Below, piece after piece: positions 9,405 through 18,704 of a stretch of DNA of 64,000 nucleotides (positions within the stretch are counted from its first letter, which is position 1; each line of letters opens with the position of its first letter). The translations under genes were made by a program, and so were the position numbers. Source of the stretch: Flavihumibacter sp. UBA7668 (lineage in GTDB: Bacteria > Bacteroidota > Bacteroidia > Chitinophagales > Chitinophagaceae); NCBI RefSeq assembly GCF_002483205.1, contig NZ_DLHM01000004.1, positions 590,962 through 654,961 on the forward strand, in the 5' to 3' direction. The notes under the pieces were generated by a model. The model worked only from the letters and a program-made list of their open reading frames with translations. It searched no databases and had not been told where the DNA came from.

Positions 9405-11300
9405 ATGTGCGGATTTGCCGGATTTACAGGATTTGCAGATAACTCATCGCTGGCAGCGATGGCCAATCGCACCCAGGCGCATCGGGGACCCGATAACCAG
9501 TCCGTATGGTCGGATGATTATATTGCATTGGCCCATCAGCGTCTGTCCATCATTGATCTGAGCGAACGATCCAATCAGCCTTTCCATAAAGGTGATTATG
9601 CCATTTTATTCAATGGCGAAATTTATAACTATCAGGCATTACAGGAGCAATTGCGGAATGAAAAACAGGTGGAGTTTATTACAACCGGTGATACCGAAGT
9701 TGCGTTGGAAATGTTTGTTCAATATGGATTGGGAAGCCTGGATCAGCTGATCGGTATGTTTGCGTTTGCTATTTATAACAAACAAACGAAGGAACTGATT
9801 TTGGCCAGAGATCATTTTGGGATCAAGCCTTTATTTTATACCCGGATAGGAAAGGGGCTGGCATTCAGTTCAGAGTTAAAGACCCTGGTTAAACTGCCCG
9901 GTTTTGATAAAACGATTGAACCAAAATCATTGGTAAGTGCCCTGAATTATTCCTGGGTATCCGGCAACCAATCCATGTTCCGGAATTGTTATAAACTGCC
10001 TCCCGGCCATTATATGCTGTTTCACCCGGATCAGCGTATGGAACTGGTGCAGTATTACGATCTTAAACCAACCAGTAACCCCGCCTACCAGTCTGAGGAA
10101 GCTATTGTTGCTGATATTAAGGAAGCGGTTGAAGCTTCCATTGCCAGGCATATGGTGGCAGATGTGCCGGTGAGCAGTTTTTTAAGCGGTGGACTTGATT
10201 CCTCCCTTATTTCTGTTTTGGCGAAAAAAACCAATCCGGATTTATCTACTTATACCATTTCGACCACCAGTCGCGATAAAAAAGTGGAAAAAATGCCGGA
10301 TGATGAAAAATATGCCCAGCAACTGGCAGATGAATTCGGCTTTGATCACCATGTTATTGAGATTACCCCCGATATAATCAAAATGCTGCCGGAAATGGTG
10401 CGTACCCTGGATGAGCCGATTGGTGATCCTGCTGCCATCAATACCTATATCATTTGTAAAGCTGCCCGCGATAAAGGGGTAAAAGTGTTATTGTCAGGTA
10501 TGGGAGCAGATGAGATTTTCTGTGGTTACCGCCGGCAGAAAGCGACCCTGCTTTCCATGCAGTTTAATAAATTACCCGGATTTGTACGGGCTGCAGGTCG
10601 CCTTACCGCTTCCCTTTTACCGGTTAAAATTGGCGGGAAGGGCTTCCGTTTTGGCAGATGGGCCAAACGGTTTTTCAGTCTGGTATCTCTTCCGCCCAGT
10701 CAAACTTATATGCGGAGTTATTCCTATTATAGTCCGGAAAGCCTGAAAACCCTGGTAAAACCGGCCTATCAGGCGGCCATTCCTGCCCTTTTGGAGGAGC
10801 ATGATGCAAAATTTAATGCAAAATTTAAAGGGGACCTGGTCAACCAGATGTGTAATACGGATCTGAGCATGTTTATGCTTGGCCTGAATCTAACCTATAC
10901 AGACCGTGCTTCCATGGCAGCTTCTGTTGAAGTTCGGGTGCCATTTATAGATAAATTGGTTATAGAGAAAGCGATGCAAATCCCCGGGCCCTATAAAATA
11001 TATAAAAAAGAACCTAAATATATATTAAAGAAGGTAGCCGAATCGTTCTTGCCTAAGAGTATTATTTACAGGCCCAAAGCGGCTTTTGGCGCCCCTATAA
11101 GATCCTGGATATCCACCGATCTGAAGGGTATGGTGGACGAATTATTGTCAAAAGAAGCAATTGAGAAGCGCGGCATCCTTAATTTCGGGGCCGTAAAGAA
11201 ACTTATTGAGGACGATCGGAAAGGGGTGGAAGACAATGCTTACCAGATTTATCAGTTGATTACTCTGGAACTGTGGTTCCGGGAGTTTTTAGATAATTGA
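9405..11300 (+). CDS. asnB: Asparagine synthetase (glutamine-hydrolysing) family amidotransferase
   Basis: This 631-residue protein begins MCGFAGFTG, so Cys2 is exposed as the N-terminal nucleophile of the class II glutamine amidotransferase domain (residues 2 to about 210, with AHRGPDNQS, ILFNGEIYNYQAL and TGDTEV motifs). The synthetase domain follows with the PP-loop SFLSGGLDSSLIS around residue 260 and LLSGMGADEIFCGY. It transfers glutamine ammonia to an ATP-activated carboxylate. In polysaccharide loci such paralogues may amidate a uronic acid or act on another carboxylate rather than make asparagine, so its substrate here is uncertain. It sits 17 bases after a glycosyltransferase and 13 bases before the bi-domain dehydrogenase, inside the operon. 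Confidence 0.88.
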   Translation: MCGFAGFTGFADNSSLAAMANRTQAHRGPDNQSVWSDDYIALAHQRLSIIDLSERSNQPFHKGDYAILFNGEIYNYQALQEQLRNEKQVEFITTGDTEVALEMFVQYGLGSLDQLIGMFAFAIYNKQTKELILARDHFGIKPLFYTRIGKGLAFSSELKTLVKLPGFDKTIEPKSLVSALNYSWVSGNQSMFRNCYKLPPGHYMLFHPDQRMELVQYYDLKPTSNPAYQSEEAIVADIKEAVEASIARHMVADVPVSSFLSGGLDSSLISVLAKKTNPDLSTYTISTTSRDKKVEKMPDDEKYAQQLADEFGFDHHVIEITPDIIKMLPEMVRTLDEPIGDPAAINTYIICKAARDKGVKVLLSGMGADEIFCGYRRQKATLLSMQFNKLPGFVRAAGRLTASLLPVKIGGKGFRFGRWAKRFFSLVSLPPSQTYMRSYSYYSPESLKTLVKPAYQAAIPALLEEHDAKFNAKFKGDLVNQMCNTDLSMFMLGLNLTYTDRASMAASVEVRVPFIDKLVIEKAMQIPGPYKIYKKEPKYILKKVAESFLPKSIIYRPKAAFGAPIRSWISTDLKGMVDELLSKEAIEKRGILNFGAVKKLIEDDRKGVEDNAYQIYQLITLELWFREFLDN

Positions 11301-11313
11301 ACCAACTACAAAA

Positions 11314-13470
11314 ATGAAACAGGTTATTCAGAATTTCAAGACCGGAGAATTGTACGTAGATGATGTACCGATGCCTAAACTCTCCAGCGGAATGGTATTA
11401 GTGGAGAATAACTTTTCTCTCATCAGTGCCGGTACTGAAAGAAGTACGGTAAAAGTTGCACAGGCCAATTTATTGAATAAAGCCCGTCAGCGGCCTGATC
11501 TGGTTGCTCAGGTGCTCCAGAATATCAAAAAAGAGGGATTGAAGGCTACCCTCGAAAAAGTGAAGACCAAATTAGACTCACTGAAAGCGTTGGGCTACAG
11601 TACCAGCGGAACGGTGTTGTCTTCCCTTGACCGGAATGGAAGTTTCCAAACCGGAGATCGGGTGGCCTGCGCAGGGTTGGATTATGCTTCCCACGCGGAA
11701 ATTATTGCAGTTCCACAAAATCTGGTGGCTAAAGTTCCGGATAATGTAAGTTCTGAAGAAGCTTCCTTTACTACCCTGGGTGCCATCGCATTACAGGGCG
11801 TTCGGCAGGCTGAACCCAGATTGAATGAAAAAATCTGTGTAATAGGTTTGGGATTACTGGGACAAATAACGGGTCAGCTTTTAAAAGCAAATGGCTGTAC
11901 GGTATTTGGCATCGATTTGTCCGATTCATTCGTAAAAATGGCCAATGAATATTCGGCCGATAAAGCGCTGAACCGAAACGATCCCAACCTGCTGGCAGCC
12001 TGTGAAAATTTCACCAACGGGCATGGATTTGATGCCATTATCATAACAGCGGCTACCTTGTCGAGTGATCCGATTGAACTCTCCACTGAGCTGTGTCGTA
12101 AAAAAGGAAAAATAATTGTGGTAGGTGCCGTAAAGATGGACATCCCGCGTGATCCGCATTTCTATCGGAAAGAATTGGAATTGCGGATTTCCTGTTCGTA
12201 TGGCCCTGGCCGTTATGATACCAATTATGAGGAAAACGGACATGATTATCCCTATGCTTATGTACGCTGGACAGAGCAACGGAATATGGAAGCTTTTCTC
12301 GATTTATTATCTCGAAAGCTGATCAATCTGCAGCCGCTTATCACCCATGTGTTTGATATAGATGATGCAGAAAAAGCCTATGATATTATTCTTGGCAAAG
12401 TAAAGGAACCGCATATTGGAATGCTCTTGAAATATGCTCCCAATAAAACCAAACACGGCAGCAAGGTGGAACTGAAGCAAGCACCGATTGCTTCCATCAA
12501 TGCCGGTTTTATTGGTGCAGGAAGTTTTGCACAAAGTTATCTAATCCCGAATGTAAAATCAGGTGGCGGATCACTTGATGGTGTAGTAACATCCAGAGGT
12601 ATTACTGCAAAAAATGTGGCCAATAAATTTGGTTTTAATTTTTGTTCTTCTGATTTGCAGGATGTCTTAACAAAAGAATCAATCAATACTGTATTCATTG
12701 CAACCCCACATTCTTCCCATGCCGGATTAACCATTAAAGCACTTCAGGCAGGTAAACATGTGTATGTGGAGAAGCCGCTGGCCATGAATGATGATCAGCT
12801 GGCAGATGTAGCGGAAGCAATGAAAAAAACAGGCAAGTCACTGATGGTTGGCTTTAATCGTCGCTTTGCTGAAGTGAGTCGCCGTATAAAAGATGAAATG
12901 GCGAATTCAGGTGAGCCGATGGTAGTGAATATCAGGGTGAATGGCGGACTGATTCCGAAAGATAGCTGGATTCAGCAGCCTGAAATCGGAGGTGGACGTA
13001 TTGTTGGTGAGATCTGTCATTTTATTGACCTGATGCAATTTTTTACCGACGCGGAACCGGTAAAAGTGTATGCTGATTGTATCAGTACTACCAATGCCGC
13101 CATTACACCGGCTGATAATATTTCTATAGTGGTAAAATTCTCAGACGGGTCAGTAGGTAATCTTACTTACCTGGCCAATGGTGATAAGGGAATGCCGAAA
13201 GAATTGATCGAAGTATTCTGTGCCGGAAAAATTGGTGTGATCAATGATTTTCGTGATGGATTGATTTATAAATCAGGTAAAGAAATCAAACTGAAATCGC
13301 CTGGTAAAGGTCATAAGGAAGAAGTGCATAGTTTTATTGAATCACTTCAGAAGGGAAATGGTAGTCCCATTTCTTTCCGTTCAATTTGTCTTACTACTAT
13401 TACGACCTTTCGCATACTTGATAGTTTAGCAACCGGATTACCCCAAAATATTGAATTCAATGAGCAATAA
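11314..13470 (+). CDS. Bi-domain dehydrogenase: zinc-type alcohol dehydrogenase fused to Gfo/Idh/MocA oxidoreductase
   Basis: This 718-residue fusion carries two complete Rossmann modules. Residues 1 to about 375 are an MDR (zinc alcohol dehydrogenase-like) domain with KICVIGLGLLGQITGQLLKA as the NAD(P) site. Residues about 395-718 are a Gfo/Idh/MocA domain starting INAGFIGAGSFAQSYLIPN, with the family motif HVYVEKPLAM and GGGRIVGEICHFIDLMQFF. The fusion is a recurring protein of bacterial and archaeal polysaccharide loci, usually beside a heparinase-like gene. It probably oxidises or epimerises a sugar nucleotide or a polymer residue, but the substrate is not established. The gene for the alpha/alpha-toroid protein overlaps its 3' end by 11 bases. 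Confidence 0.88.
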   Translation: MKQVIQNFKTGELYVDDVPMPKLSSGMVLVENNFSLISAGTERSTVKVAQANLLNKARQRPDLVAQVLQNIKKEGLKATLEKVKTKLDSLKALGYSTSGTVLSSLDRNGSFQTGDRVACAGLDYASHAEIIAVPQNLVAKVPDNVSSEEASFTTLGAIALQGVRQAEPRLNEKICVIGLGLLGQITGQLLKANGCTVFGIDLSDSFVKMANEYSADKALNRNDPNLLAACENFTNGHGFDAIIITAATLSSDPIELSTELCRKKGKIIVVGAVKMDIPRDPHFYRKELELRISCSYGPGRYDTNYEENGHDYPYAYVRWTEQRNMEAFLDLLSRKLINLQPLITHVFDIDDAEKAYDIILGKVKEPHIGMLLKYAPNKTKHGSKVELKQAPIASINAGFIGAGSFAQSYLIPNVKSGGGSLDGVVTSRGITAKNVANKFGFNFCSSDLQDVLTKESINTVFIATPHSSHAGLTIKALQAGKHVYVEKPLAMNDDQLADVAEAMKKTGKSLMVGFNRRFAEVSRRIKDEMANSGEPMVVNIRVNGGLIPKDSWIQQPEIGGGRIVGEICHFIDLMQFFTDAEPVKVYADCISTTNAAITPADNISIVVKFSDGSVGNLTYLANGDKGMPKELIEVFCAGKIGVINDFRDGLIYKSGKEIKLKSPGKGHKEEVHSFIESLQKGNGSPISFRSICLTTITTFRILDSLATGLPQNIEFNEQ

Positions 13471-14671
13471 GGTAGAAGCTTCTTTCCAGAAGTTGAAAGA
13501 CTTTTGTGAGAAAGAAGAGTTTAAAGGATATGATCCCTATGATGGGTTGAACAGTACTTTTTTTCAAAAGCTCCCCTGGGCACCTAAAAGCAGGTTTGCC
13601 CGTCTGGTATGGATTCAGGCCTTCAAAAGAATGCCCTTGAATTTACGTCCAATGGTGGGTATAAAAAAGGAATACAATCCCAAAGCGCTCGGTATATTTC
13701 TGTCGGGTTATTGCCAGTTGTACAAAGCTGACCCAAAGAACGAATATCTTGAACGAATCCGGTTTTTTGTCGAAAAAATTATTGATGCGGAAACACCCGG
13801 ATTCAGCGGAGCCTGCTGGGGGTATAATTTTGATTGGGAATCACGTGCCTTTTTTCAACCGAAATTTACACCAACTGTAGTTGCTTCCTCTTTTATTGCC
13901 AATGCATTATTGGATGCCTACGATATCACTGGTGAAGCCTGTCTGCTGGAGAAGGCCAGAAGTACCTGCGATTTTTTCCTGAAAGATCTCAACCGTACGC
14001 CGGATGAGCATGGAAATTTTGCCTTCTCCTATTCAAAGAACGATAACAGTATTGTATTTAATGCTTCTCTTTTAGGTAGCCGTTTACTTGCGAGAGTGTA
14101 TCACCATACAGGTGAGGAGGAATTGAAAGAAGTGGCCAGGAAGTCTGTAGCCTTCTGTTCTGCTCATCAAAAACAAGATGGCTCCTGGAGTTATGGTACC
14201 TATTCCTTCCATCAATGGATTGATAATTTTCATACCGGATATAATCTCGAATGTCTGACCGATTACCGTGATTTTACCGGCGACAGAAGTTTTGATGGGG
14301 TAATAGAAAAAGGCCTGCAGTATTATCTGAATACGTTCTTTACAAAAGAAGGTATCTCCAAGTACTACAGCCATGCTACATATCCAATCGATATTCATGC
14401 ACCAACACAACTGGTGATCACGCTGGCAAAGTTGAATCTCTTTCAGCAGCATAAAGAGCTGATTGATCGGGTGGTGAACTGGACAATTGATAATATGCAG
14501 GATCCGCAGGGATTTTATTATTATCAGATCAATAAATATTTCCATTCCAGGATTCCTTATATGCGATGGTCGCAGTCCTGGATGTTTTATGCATTAGCCA
14601 TTTACCTGAGACAGGACAAAAAACCTTCACAGCAGGCACAACCCCGTATACCGCATGAAAATCTGGTTTGA
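13460..14671 (+). CDS. Alpha/alpha-toroid protein of polysaccharide loci, function unknown
   Basis: This 403-residue soluble protein is made of repeated helix pairs with aromatic loops, for example GACWGYNFDWESRAFF, the segment HQKQDGSWSYGT, then WIDNFHTGYNLECLTDYR and a final YMRWSQSWMFYALAIYL. This pattern suggests an (alpha/alpha)6 barrel like those of six-hairpin glycosidases, polysaccharide lyases, cyclases and glucuronyl C5-epimerases. Relatives next to the bi-domain dehydrogenase are often given the misleading name delta-aminolevulinic acid dehydratase. I chose ATG 13460 rather than TTG 13451, since it keeps the overlap with the dehydrogenase to 11 bases. No signal peptide is present, so it should act in the cytosol, perhaps on a lipid-linked or nucleotide sugar (inference). 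It overlaps the DUF354 gene by 17 bases. Confidence 0.7.
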   Translation: MSNKVEASFQKLKDFCEKEEFKGYDPYDGLNSTFFQKLPWAPKSRFARLVWIQAFKRMPLNLRPMVGIKKEYNPKALGIFLSGYCQLYKADPKNEYLERIRFFVEKIIDAETPGFSGACWGYNFDWESRAFFQPKFTPTVVASSFIANALLDAYDITGEACLLEKARSTCDFFLKDLNRTPDEHGNFAFSYSKNDNSIVFNASLLGSRLLARVYHHTGEEELKEVARKSVAFCSAHQKQDGSWSYGTYSFHQWIDNFHTGYNLECLTDYRDFTGDRSFDGVIEKGLQYYLNTFFTKEGISKYYSHATYPIDIHAPTQLVITLAKLNLFQQHKELIDRVVNWTIDNMQDPQGFYYYQINKYFHSRIPYMRWSQSWMFYALAIYLRQDKKPSQQAQPRIPHENLV

Positions 14672-15680
14672 TCTTTCAAATTCTCCTCATATCAACATGT
14701 TCCACGACATGATCAGGGATCTTGAAGCCCGTGGGCAGGATGTACTGATAACCTGCCGTCCATTGGCCAATACCATTGATCTGCTAAAGCAGAAAAATAT
14801 GGAACATCATGTCATCGGAGAACATTACGGTAAGAATCTGTATAAAAAGTTATTTGGTTATCCGATTCGGGTAAATCAGTTAAGGAAGTTTCTTCGGGAT
14901 AAGAAAATTGATCTTGCTGTTTCTCAATCTTCCTTTCATTCTCCGGTAGTTGCCCGTTTGCTGGGAATTCCATCGATTTATACAAATGATAATGAACATG
15001 CCATGGGAAATATTCCCTGTTTTATGTTCGCGAATAAAATTCTGATACCGGAGAATCTGCCGGTTGAGAAAATTGTCAAAAAAGGCGGATCAGCTAAACG
15101 GATACAGCAGTATCCGGGTGTGAAGGAAGGGATTTACCTGTGGCAAAAAGGAGAGGAGATTCATGCAGCAAGGCAGGCGAATCCGCCTGATCATAAAACT
15201 ATTTATGTTCGTCCGGAACCATTAACCGCGCAATATTATAAAGGCGGATTAAATTTTCTTGACAGTACCCTGGAGGTATTGCAACATAGTTATTCCATTA
15301 CCATATTACCGAGGGATAAAACCCAGTTGGAACATTACCGGCAGCAAAAGTTTTCAGGCATCAGAGTTCCGGATAAACCGATGCAGTTTGATCAGATTGC
15401 GAAAGAATGCACGTTGTTTATTGGTGCAGGCGGATCTATGACAAGAGAACTGGCGATACTTGGAATTCCAACAATTTCAGTTTATCAGGATGAATTATTG
15501 GAAGTGGATAAGTTTTTGCTGGAGGAAGGCATTATGGCGCACGAACCTAACCTGAAACCGGAAGCCGTAGAAAATCTGATCCAATCCCTACAGAATAAAG
15601 AACCAGACCTGCAATTGATGCAGAAAGGTAAAAAGGCCTATGATTTATTTATCAGCGAAATATTAAACTACAACAGATAA
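14655..15680 (+). CDS. DUF354 family protein, glycosyltransferase/epimerase-like GT-B fold
   Basis: This 341-residue protein starts KIWFDLSNSPHINMFHDMI, the typical opening of DUF354 proteins, a family related in fold to UDP-GlcNAc 2-epimerase and MurG-like glycosyltransferases. The segment IPSIYTNDNEHAMGNIPCFM and the late loop LFIGAGGSMTRELAILGIPT (a nucleotide-sugar site similar to DSGG in WecB) support a GT-B fold that binds a nucleotide sugar. Its reaction is unknown. The ATG lies in the preceding gene and the stop shares one base with the ATG of the next, so it is likely made in step with its neighbours. Confidence 0.82.
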   Translation: MKIWFDLSNSPHINMFHDMIRDLEARGQDVLITCRPLANTIDLLKQKNMEHHVIGEHYGKNLYKKLFGYPIRVNQLRKFLRDKKIDLAVSQSSFHSPVVARLLGIPSIYTNDNEHAMGNIPCFMFANKILIPENLPVEKIVKKGGSAKRIQQYPGVKEGIYLWQKGEEIHAARQANPPDHKTIYVRPEPLTAQYYKGGLNFLDSTLEVLQHSYSITILPRDKTQLEHYRQQKFSGIRVPDKPMQFDQIAKECTLFIGAGGSMTRELAILGIPTISVYQDELLEVDKFLLEEGIMAHEPNLKPEAVENLIQSLQNKEPDLQLMQKGKKAYDLFISEILNYNR

Positions 15681-16690
15681 TGGTAAAAGTTGGATTGATT
15701 GGAGCGGGAAAGATGGGAATATCTCACCTCGCCATACTGGGTGCCCATCCGGATGCAGACGTGGTGGGGGTTTGTGATACCTCAAAAATGGTAATCGAAG
15801 CAATGGAAAAATACAGTCCGTTTCCCTGTTTCACAGATTATAAAAAAATGCTGGCTCAGGCAAAACCTGATGCAGTAGTGATTGCGGTACCTACCAAATT
15901 CCATGCATCCATGGTGAAAGAAATGCTGGATCTTGGAATTCATGTATTTGTTGAAAAACCCTTCTGCCTTCATCCGGAAGAGGGCTTGGCACTGATTCAA
16001 TTGGCTAATTCAAAAAAGCTGGTGAATCAGGTAGGTTATCACAACAAGTTTGTTGGAACTTTTGATGAAGTAAAGAAACTGGTTCAATCCGGAGCAATTG
16101 GTGAGATCTATCATTTTATGGGACAGGCTTATGGTCCGGTGGTAGTGAAACCAAAACAGGATACCTGGCGTTCCAATCCTGAAGAGGGAGGGGGATGCCT
16201 GATGGATTATGCATCGCATGTAATTGATCTTATAAATTATTTATTGTCGCCGGTTCAATCGGTACAAAGCAGCAGTTTGAAATCTGTATTTTCAAAACAG
16301 GTGGATGATGCAGTCTATGCGATGATGTCTTTACAAAACGGCGTTTCCGGTTTGTTATCCGTTAACTGGAGTGATGATACACACCGTAAAATGAGTACCT
16401 CCATCAGTATCAATGGAACAAAAGGAAAAATTGTTTCGGATGCCAATGAATTGAAAGTTTATTTTAAAGAGGCTTCCTGTCCGGCTGGTTACAGCAGAGG
16501 CTGGAATGTAAAATATGTTACAGACCTGACACCTTCGGTTGATTACTACCTGCGCGGAGAAGAATATTCAGCGCAGATGGATCATTTTATAAAAGCAGTA
16601 CAGGGTAAGGTTCCGAATACAATCAACTCTTTTGAATCAGCTGCTAAAACAGACAACGCCATTGCCTTAATCAGAAAAGCTCAACAGTGA
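15680..16690 (+). CDS. Gfo/Idh/MocA family NAD(P)-dependent oxidoreductase
   Basis: This 336-residue dehydrogenase starts VKVGLIGAGKMGISHLAIL, a GxGxxG dinucleotide site. Next come AVPTKFHASMVKEMLD and the family motif HVFVEKPFCL with the conserved EKP lysine. The C-terminal alpha/beta domain has GGGCLMDYASHVIDLINYLL with the aspartate/histidine pair used in catalysis. It is expected to oxidise or reduce a sugar or sugar nucleotide with NAD(P)H. The locus therefore has two Gfo/Idh/MocA modules, this one and the C-terminal half of the bi-domain protein, which may catalyse successive oxidation and reduction at one sugar carbon (inference). The start ATG shares a base with the DUF354 stop. Confidence 0.9.
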   Translation: MVKVGLIGAGKMGISHLAILGAHPDADVVGVCDTSKMVIEAMEKYSPFPCFTDYKKMLAQAKPDAVVIAVPTKFHASMVKEMLDLGIHVFVEKPFCLHPEEGLALIQLANSKKLVNQVGYHNKFVGTFDEVKKLVQSGAIGEIYHFMGQAYGPVVVKPKQDTWRSNPEEGGGCLMDYASHVIDLINYLLSPVQSVQSSSLKSVFSKQVDDAVYAMMSLQNGVSGLLSVNWSDDTHRKMSTSISINGTKGKIVSDANELKVYFKEASCPAGYSRGWNVKYVTDLTPSVDYYLRGEEYSAQMDHFIKAVQGKVPNTINSFESAAKTDNAIALIRKAQQ

Positions 16691-17571
16691 TGAAGATGGA
16701 AAGAATATTATTTGGTGACAATCAGTTTTTCGCGGTAAATCATATTTCCGATGAAAAATCAATGGCACAATCGATCCGGTTTAAAGAAGATGCAGCCATC
16801 ATCAGAACCCTTGATCATGCTATGGAAGCCGGGATCAATACCTTTATGTGTACCACCCACGACCGGATTGCGAATATCTGTGAAGTGATTCGCCAGCATC
16901 CCGATAAATACCGCGATTTCAAAATATACCCCTGTATGCCCTATGCACACAAATATGCAAATGCGGTAACCGAGTTGGGAATCATGGGCACCATTAAACA
17001 ATATGTGCCGGGTAATTTTTTTGGCTCCCTTTTTAAAGGCGGAGTTGCCTTTCTGTCGAAAGATTTTCTCTCCATCATGGAGTTGCTGATTGATGCTGAA
17101 ATGAAAATGTTTAAAGGCATCAATACCCCGGTTATCTTTTTACAGAATGTGGTAACGGATTTGCTACTGGGACTGAAAATGAAAGATGTGCTGGTAGCCT
17201 ATCATGACTATGTGAAGAAAAAATACAATGCCGAAGCGGGCTTTATTACTATGAATATGCCGGCATTGCTGAATATGCTGGAAGAAGGCGGGATAAAAAA
17301 TCCGATCATCTGTGCTTCTATCAATAAAGCAGGTTTCAGAATGTCGGGTGGTAAGGAATTGTATGAAGAAACACTTCGTACCAGAGAATTTCGTGCTATA
17401 GCCATGCAGGTGCTGGCGGGTGGCGCGGTGTCTCCGAAGGAAGCAATTGAATATGTATGCGGACTTCCGAATATTGAATCCATTTTATTTGGGGCTTCTT
17501 CCAAAACCAATATTAATGATACTGCTTCCCTGATTCATAAGTATGATCAGGTTTATGCTACAACCCCCTAA
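16690..17571 (+). CDS. Uncharacterised TIM-barrel-like protein of the polysaccharide locus
   Basis: This 293-residue soluble protein has no confident family. Its alternating strand/helix pattern resembles an aldo-keto-reductase or other TIM barrel: an early RILFGDNQFFAVNHIS, then HAMEAGINTFMCTTHDR, IYPCMPYAHKYANAV, TPVIFLQNVVTDLLLG, AGFITMNMPALLNML, NPIICASINKAGFRMSGG and near the end AIAMQVLAGGAVSPKEAIEY with NIESILFGASS. The last two look like the phosphate/cofactor-binding end of AKR-like proteins, but the AKR catalytic Tyr/Lys tetrad is not obvious. I chose ATG 16690, which shares a base with the upstream stop, over GTG 16687. It lies between an oxidoreductase and WecB, so a sugar substrate is a reasonable guess. 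Confidence 0.7.
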   Translation: MKMERILFGDNQFFAVNHISDEKSMAQSIRFKEDAAIIRTLDHAMEAGINTFMCTTHDRIANICEVIRQHPDKYRDFKIYPCMPYAHKYANAVTELGIMGTIKQYVPGNFFGSLFKGGVAFLSKDFLSIMELLIDAEMKMFKGINTPVIFLQNVVTDLLLGLKMKDVLVAYHDYVKKKYNAEAGFITMNMPALLNMLEEGGIKNPIICASINKAGFRMSGGKELYEETLRTREFRAIAMQVLAGGAVSPKEAIEYVCGLPNIESILFGASSKTNINDTASLIHKYDQVYATTP

Positions 17572-17580
17572 TATCAATTC

Positions 17581-18669
17581 ATGAAGATTACAATAGTTGC
17601 AGGTGCTCGTCCCAATTTTATGAAAATTGCACCGATCATAAAGGCAATCCATGCACGGCAGGCGGAAGGTTCAAAAACAGACTACCGCCTGGTTCATACC
17701 GGACAGCATTACGATAAAAAAATGAGTGCTGATTTTTTTGAACAACTGGGGATTCCTGAACCGCATGCCAATCTGGAAGCGGGTGGAGGAACGCAGGCAG
17801 AACAAACGGCGGCCATCATGGTGCGTTTTGAAAAGGAATTAATGGAGCATCGCCCCAATCTTATATTGGTAGTGGGAGATGTTACATCTACCATGGCCTG
17901 TACCATTACAGCAAAAAAGCTTTGTATAGATGCGGTTCACGTGGAAGCCGGTATCCGTTCCGGAGATATGACGATGCCGGAGGAAATCAACCGCATTGTC
18001 ACGGATTCTATCACAGATCATTTTTTCACTACCAGCGAAATTGCGAATGAACATCTCCGCAAGACAGGGGTTGAAGAAAGCCGGATACATTTTGTTGGAA
18101 ACACGATGATTGATACCCTGCATCAGAACCTAGATCGGTTGATAGAGCCGGAACTTTGGGGAGCCGCCAATCTGAAAGCAAAAAAATATTTTTTATTAAC
18201 GCTTCATCGTCCGACGAATGTGGATGATCCTGCCAATCTGGAGCATTTGCTTGGTACTATCATCCGTTCCACAGGAGATCTTCCGGTAATTTTCCCCGTG
18301 CATCCAAGAACAAAAAAAATTCTTGATAGCATTGGGTTCAATAATGAGAAGCTGGTTCTTGCAGAGCCGATGCCTTATCTTGAATTTATCTACCTCGTAA
18401 AAAATGCGCTGGCTGTTATTACGGATTCTGGTGGCATAACCGAAGAAGCGACTGTTTTACATGTACCCTGTATGACCATGCGGGATTCAACCGAGCGGCC
18501 TGAAACGGTTACGATGGGAACCAATGAATTGATTGGGACTGATCCCACCAAACTGGAACCCTATCTGGCAAAAATTATGTCAGGTAGCTGGAAAACCGGA
18601 CAGGTACCTCCGCTTTGGGACGGAAAAACAGCCGTACGCATTATCAAAAAACTAGAGGAACTCTATTAA
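17581..18669 (+). CDS. wecB: UDP-N-acetylglucosamine 2-epimerase (non-hydrolysing)
   Basis: This 362-residue enzyme interconverts UDP-GlcNAc and UDP-ManNAc in the cytosol. It begins KITIVAGARPNFMKIAPI, the standard start of the family, and has TGQHYDKKMS, then HVEAGIRSGD followed by MPEEINRIVTD, with the catalytic acidic residues and histidine of this region, TLHRPTNVDDP, and DSGGITEEATVL for the UDP pocket. Length matches WecB/MnaA. It would supply ManNAc or a derived sugar to the repeat unit. A related enzyme acting on a 2,3-diacetamido sugar (WbpI type) cannot be excluded from sequence alone. Confidence 0.9.
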   Translation: MKITIVAGARPNFMKIAPIIKAIHARQAEGSKTDYRLVHTGQHYDKKMSADFFEQLGIPEPHANLEAGGGTQAEQTAAIMVRFEKELMEHRPNLILVVGDVTSTMACTITAKKLCIDAVHVEAGIRSGDMTMPEEINRIVTDSITDHFFTTSEIANEHLRKTGVEESRIHFVGNTMIDTLHQNLDRLIEPELWGAANLKAKKYFLLTLHRPTNVDDPANLEHLLGTIIRSTGDLPVIFPVHPRTKKILDSIGFNNEKLVLAEPMPYLEFIYLVKNALAVITDSGGITEEATVLHVPCMTMRDSTERPETVTMGTNELIGTDPTKLEPYLAKIMSGSWKTGQVPPLWDGKTAVRIIKKLEELY

Positions 18670-18704
18670 ACCTGAGGATTCCGCAATATCTTGTACCCTG
18701 AACC

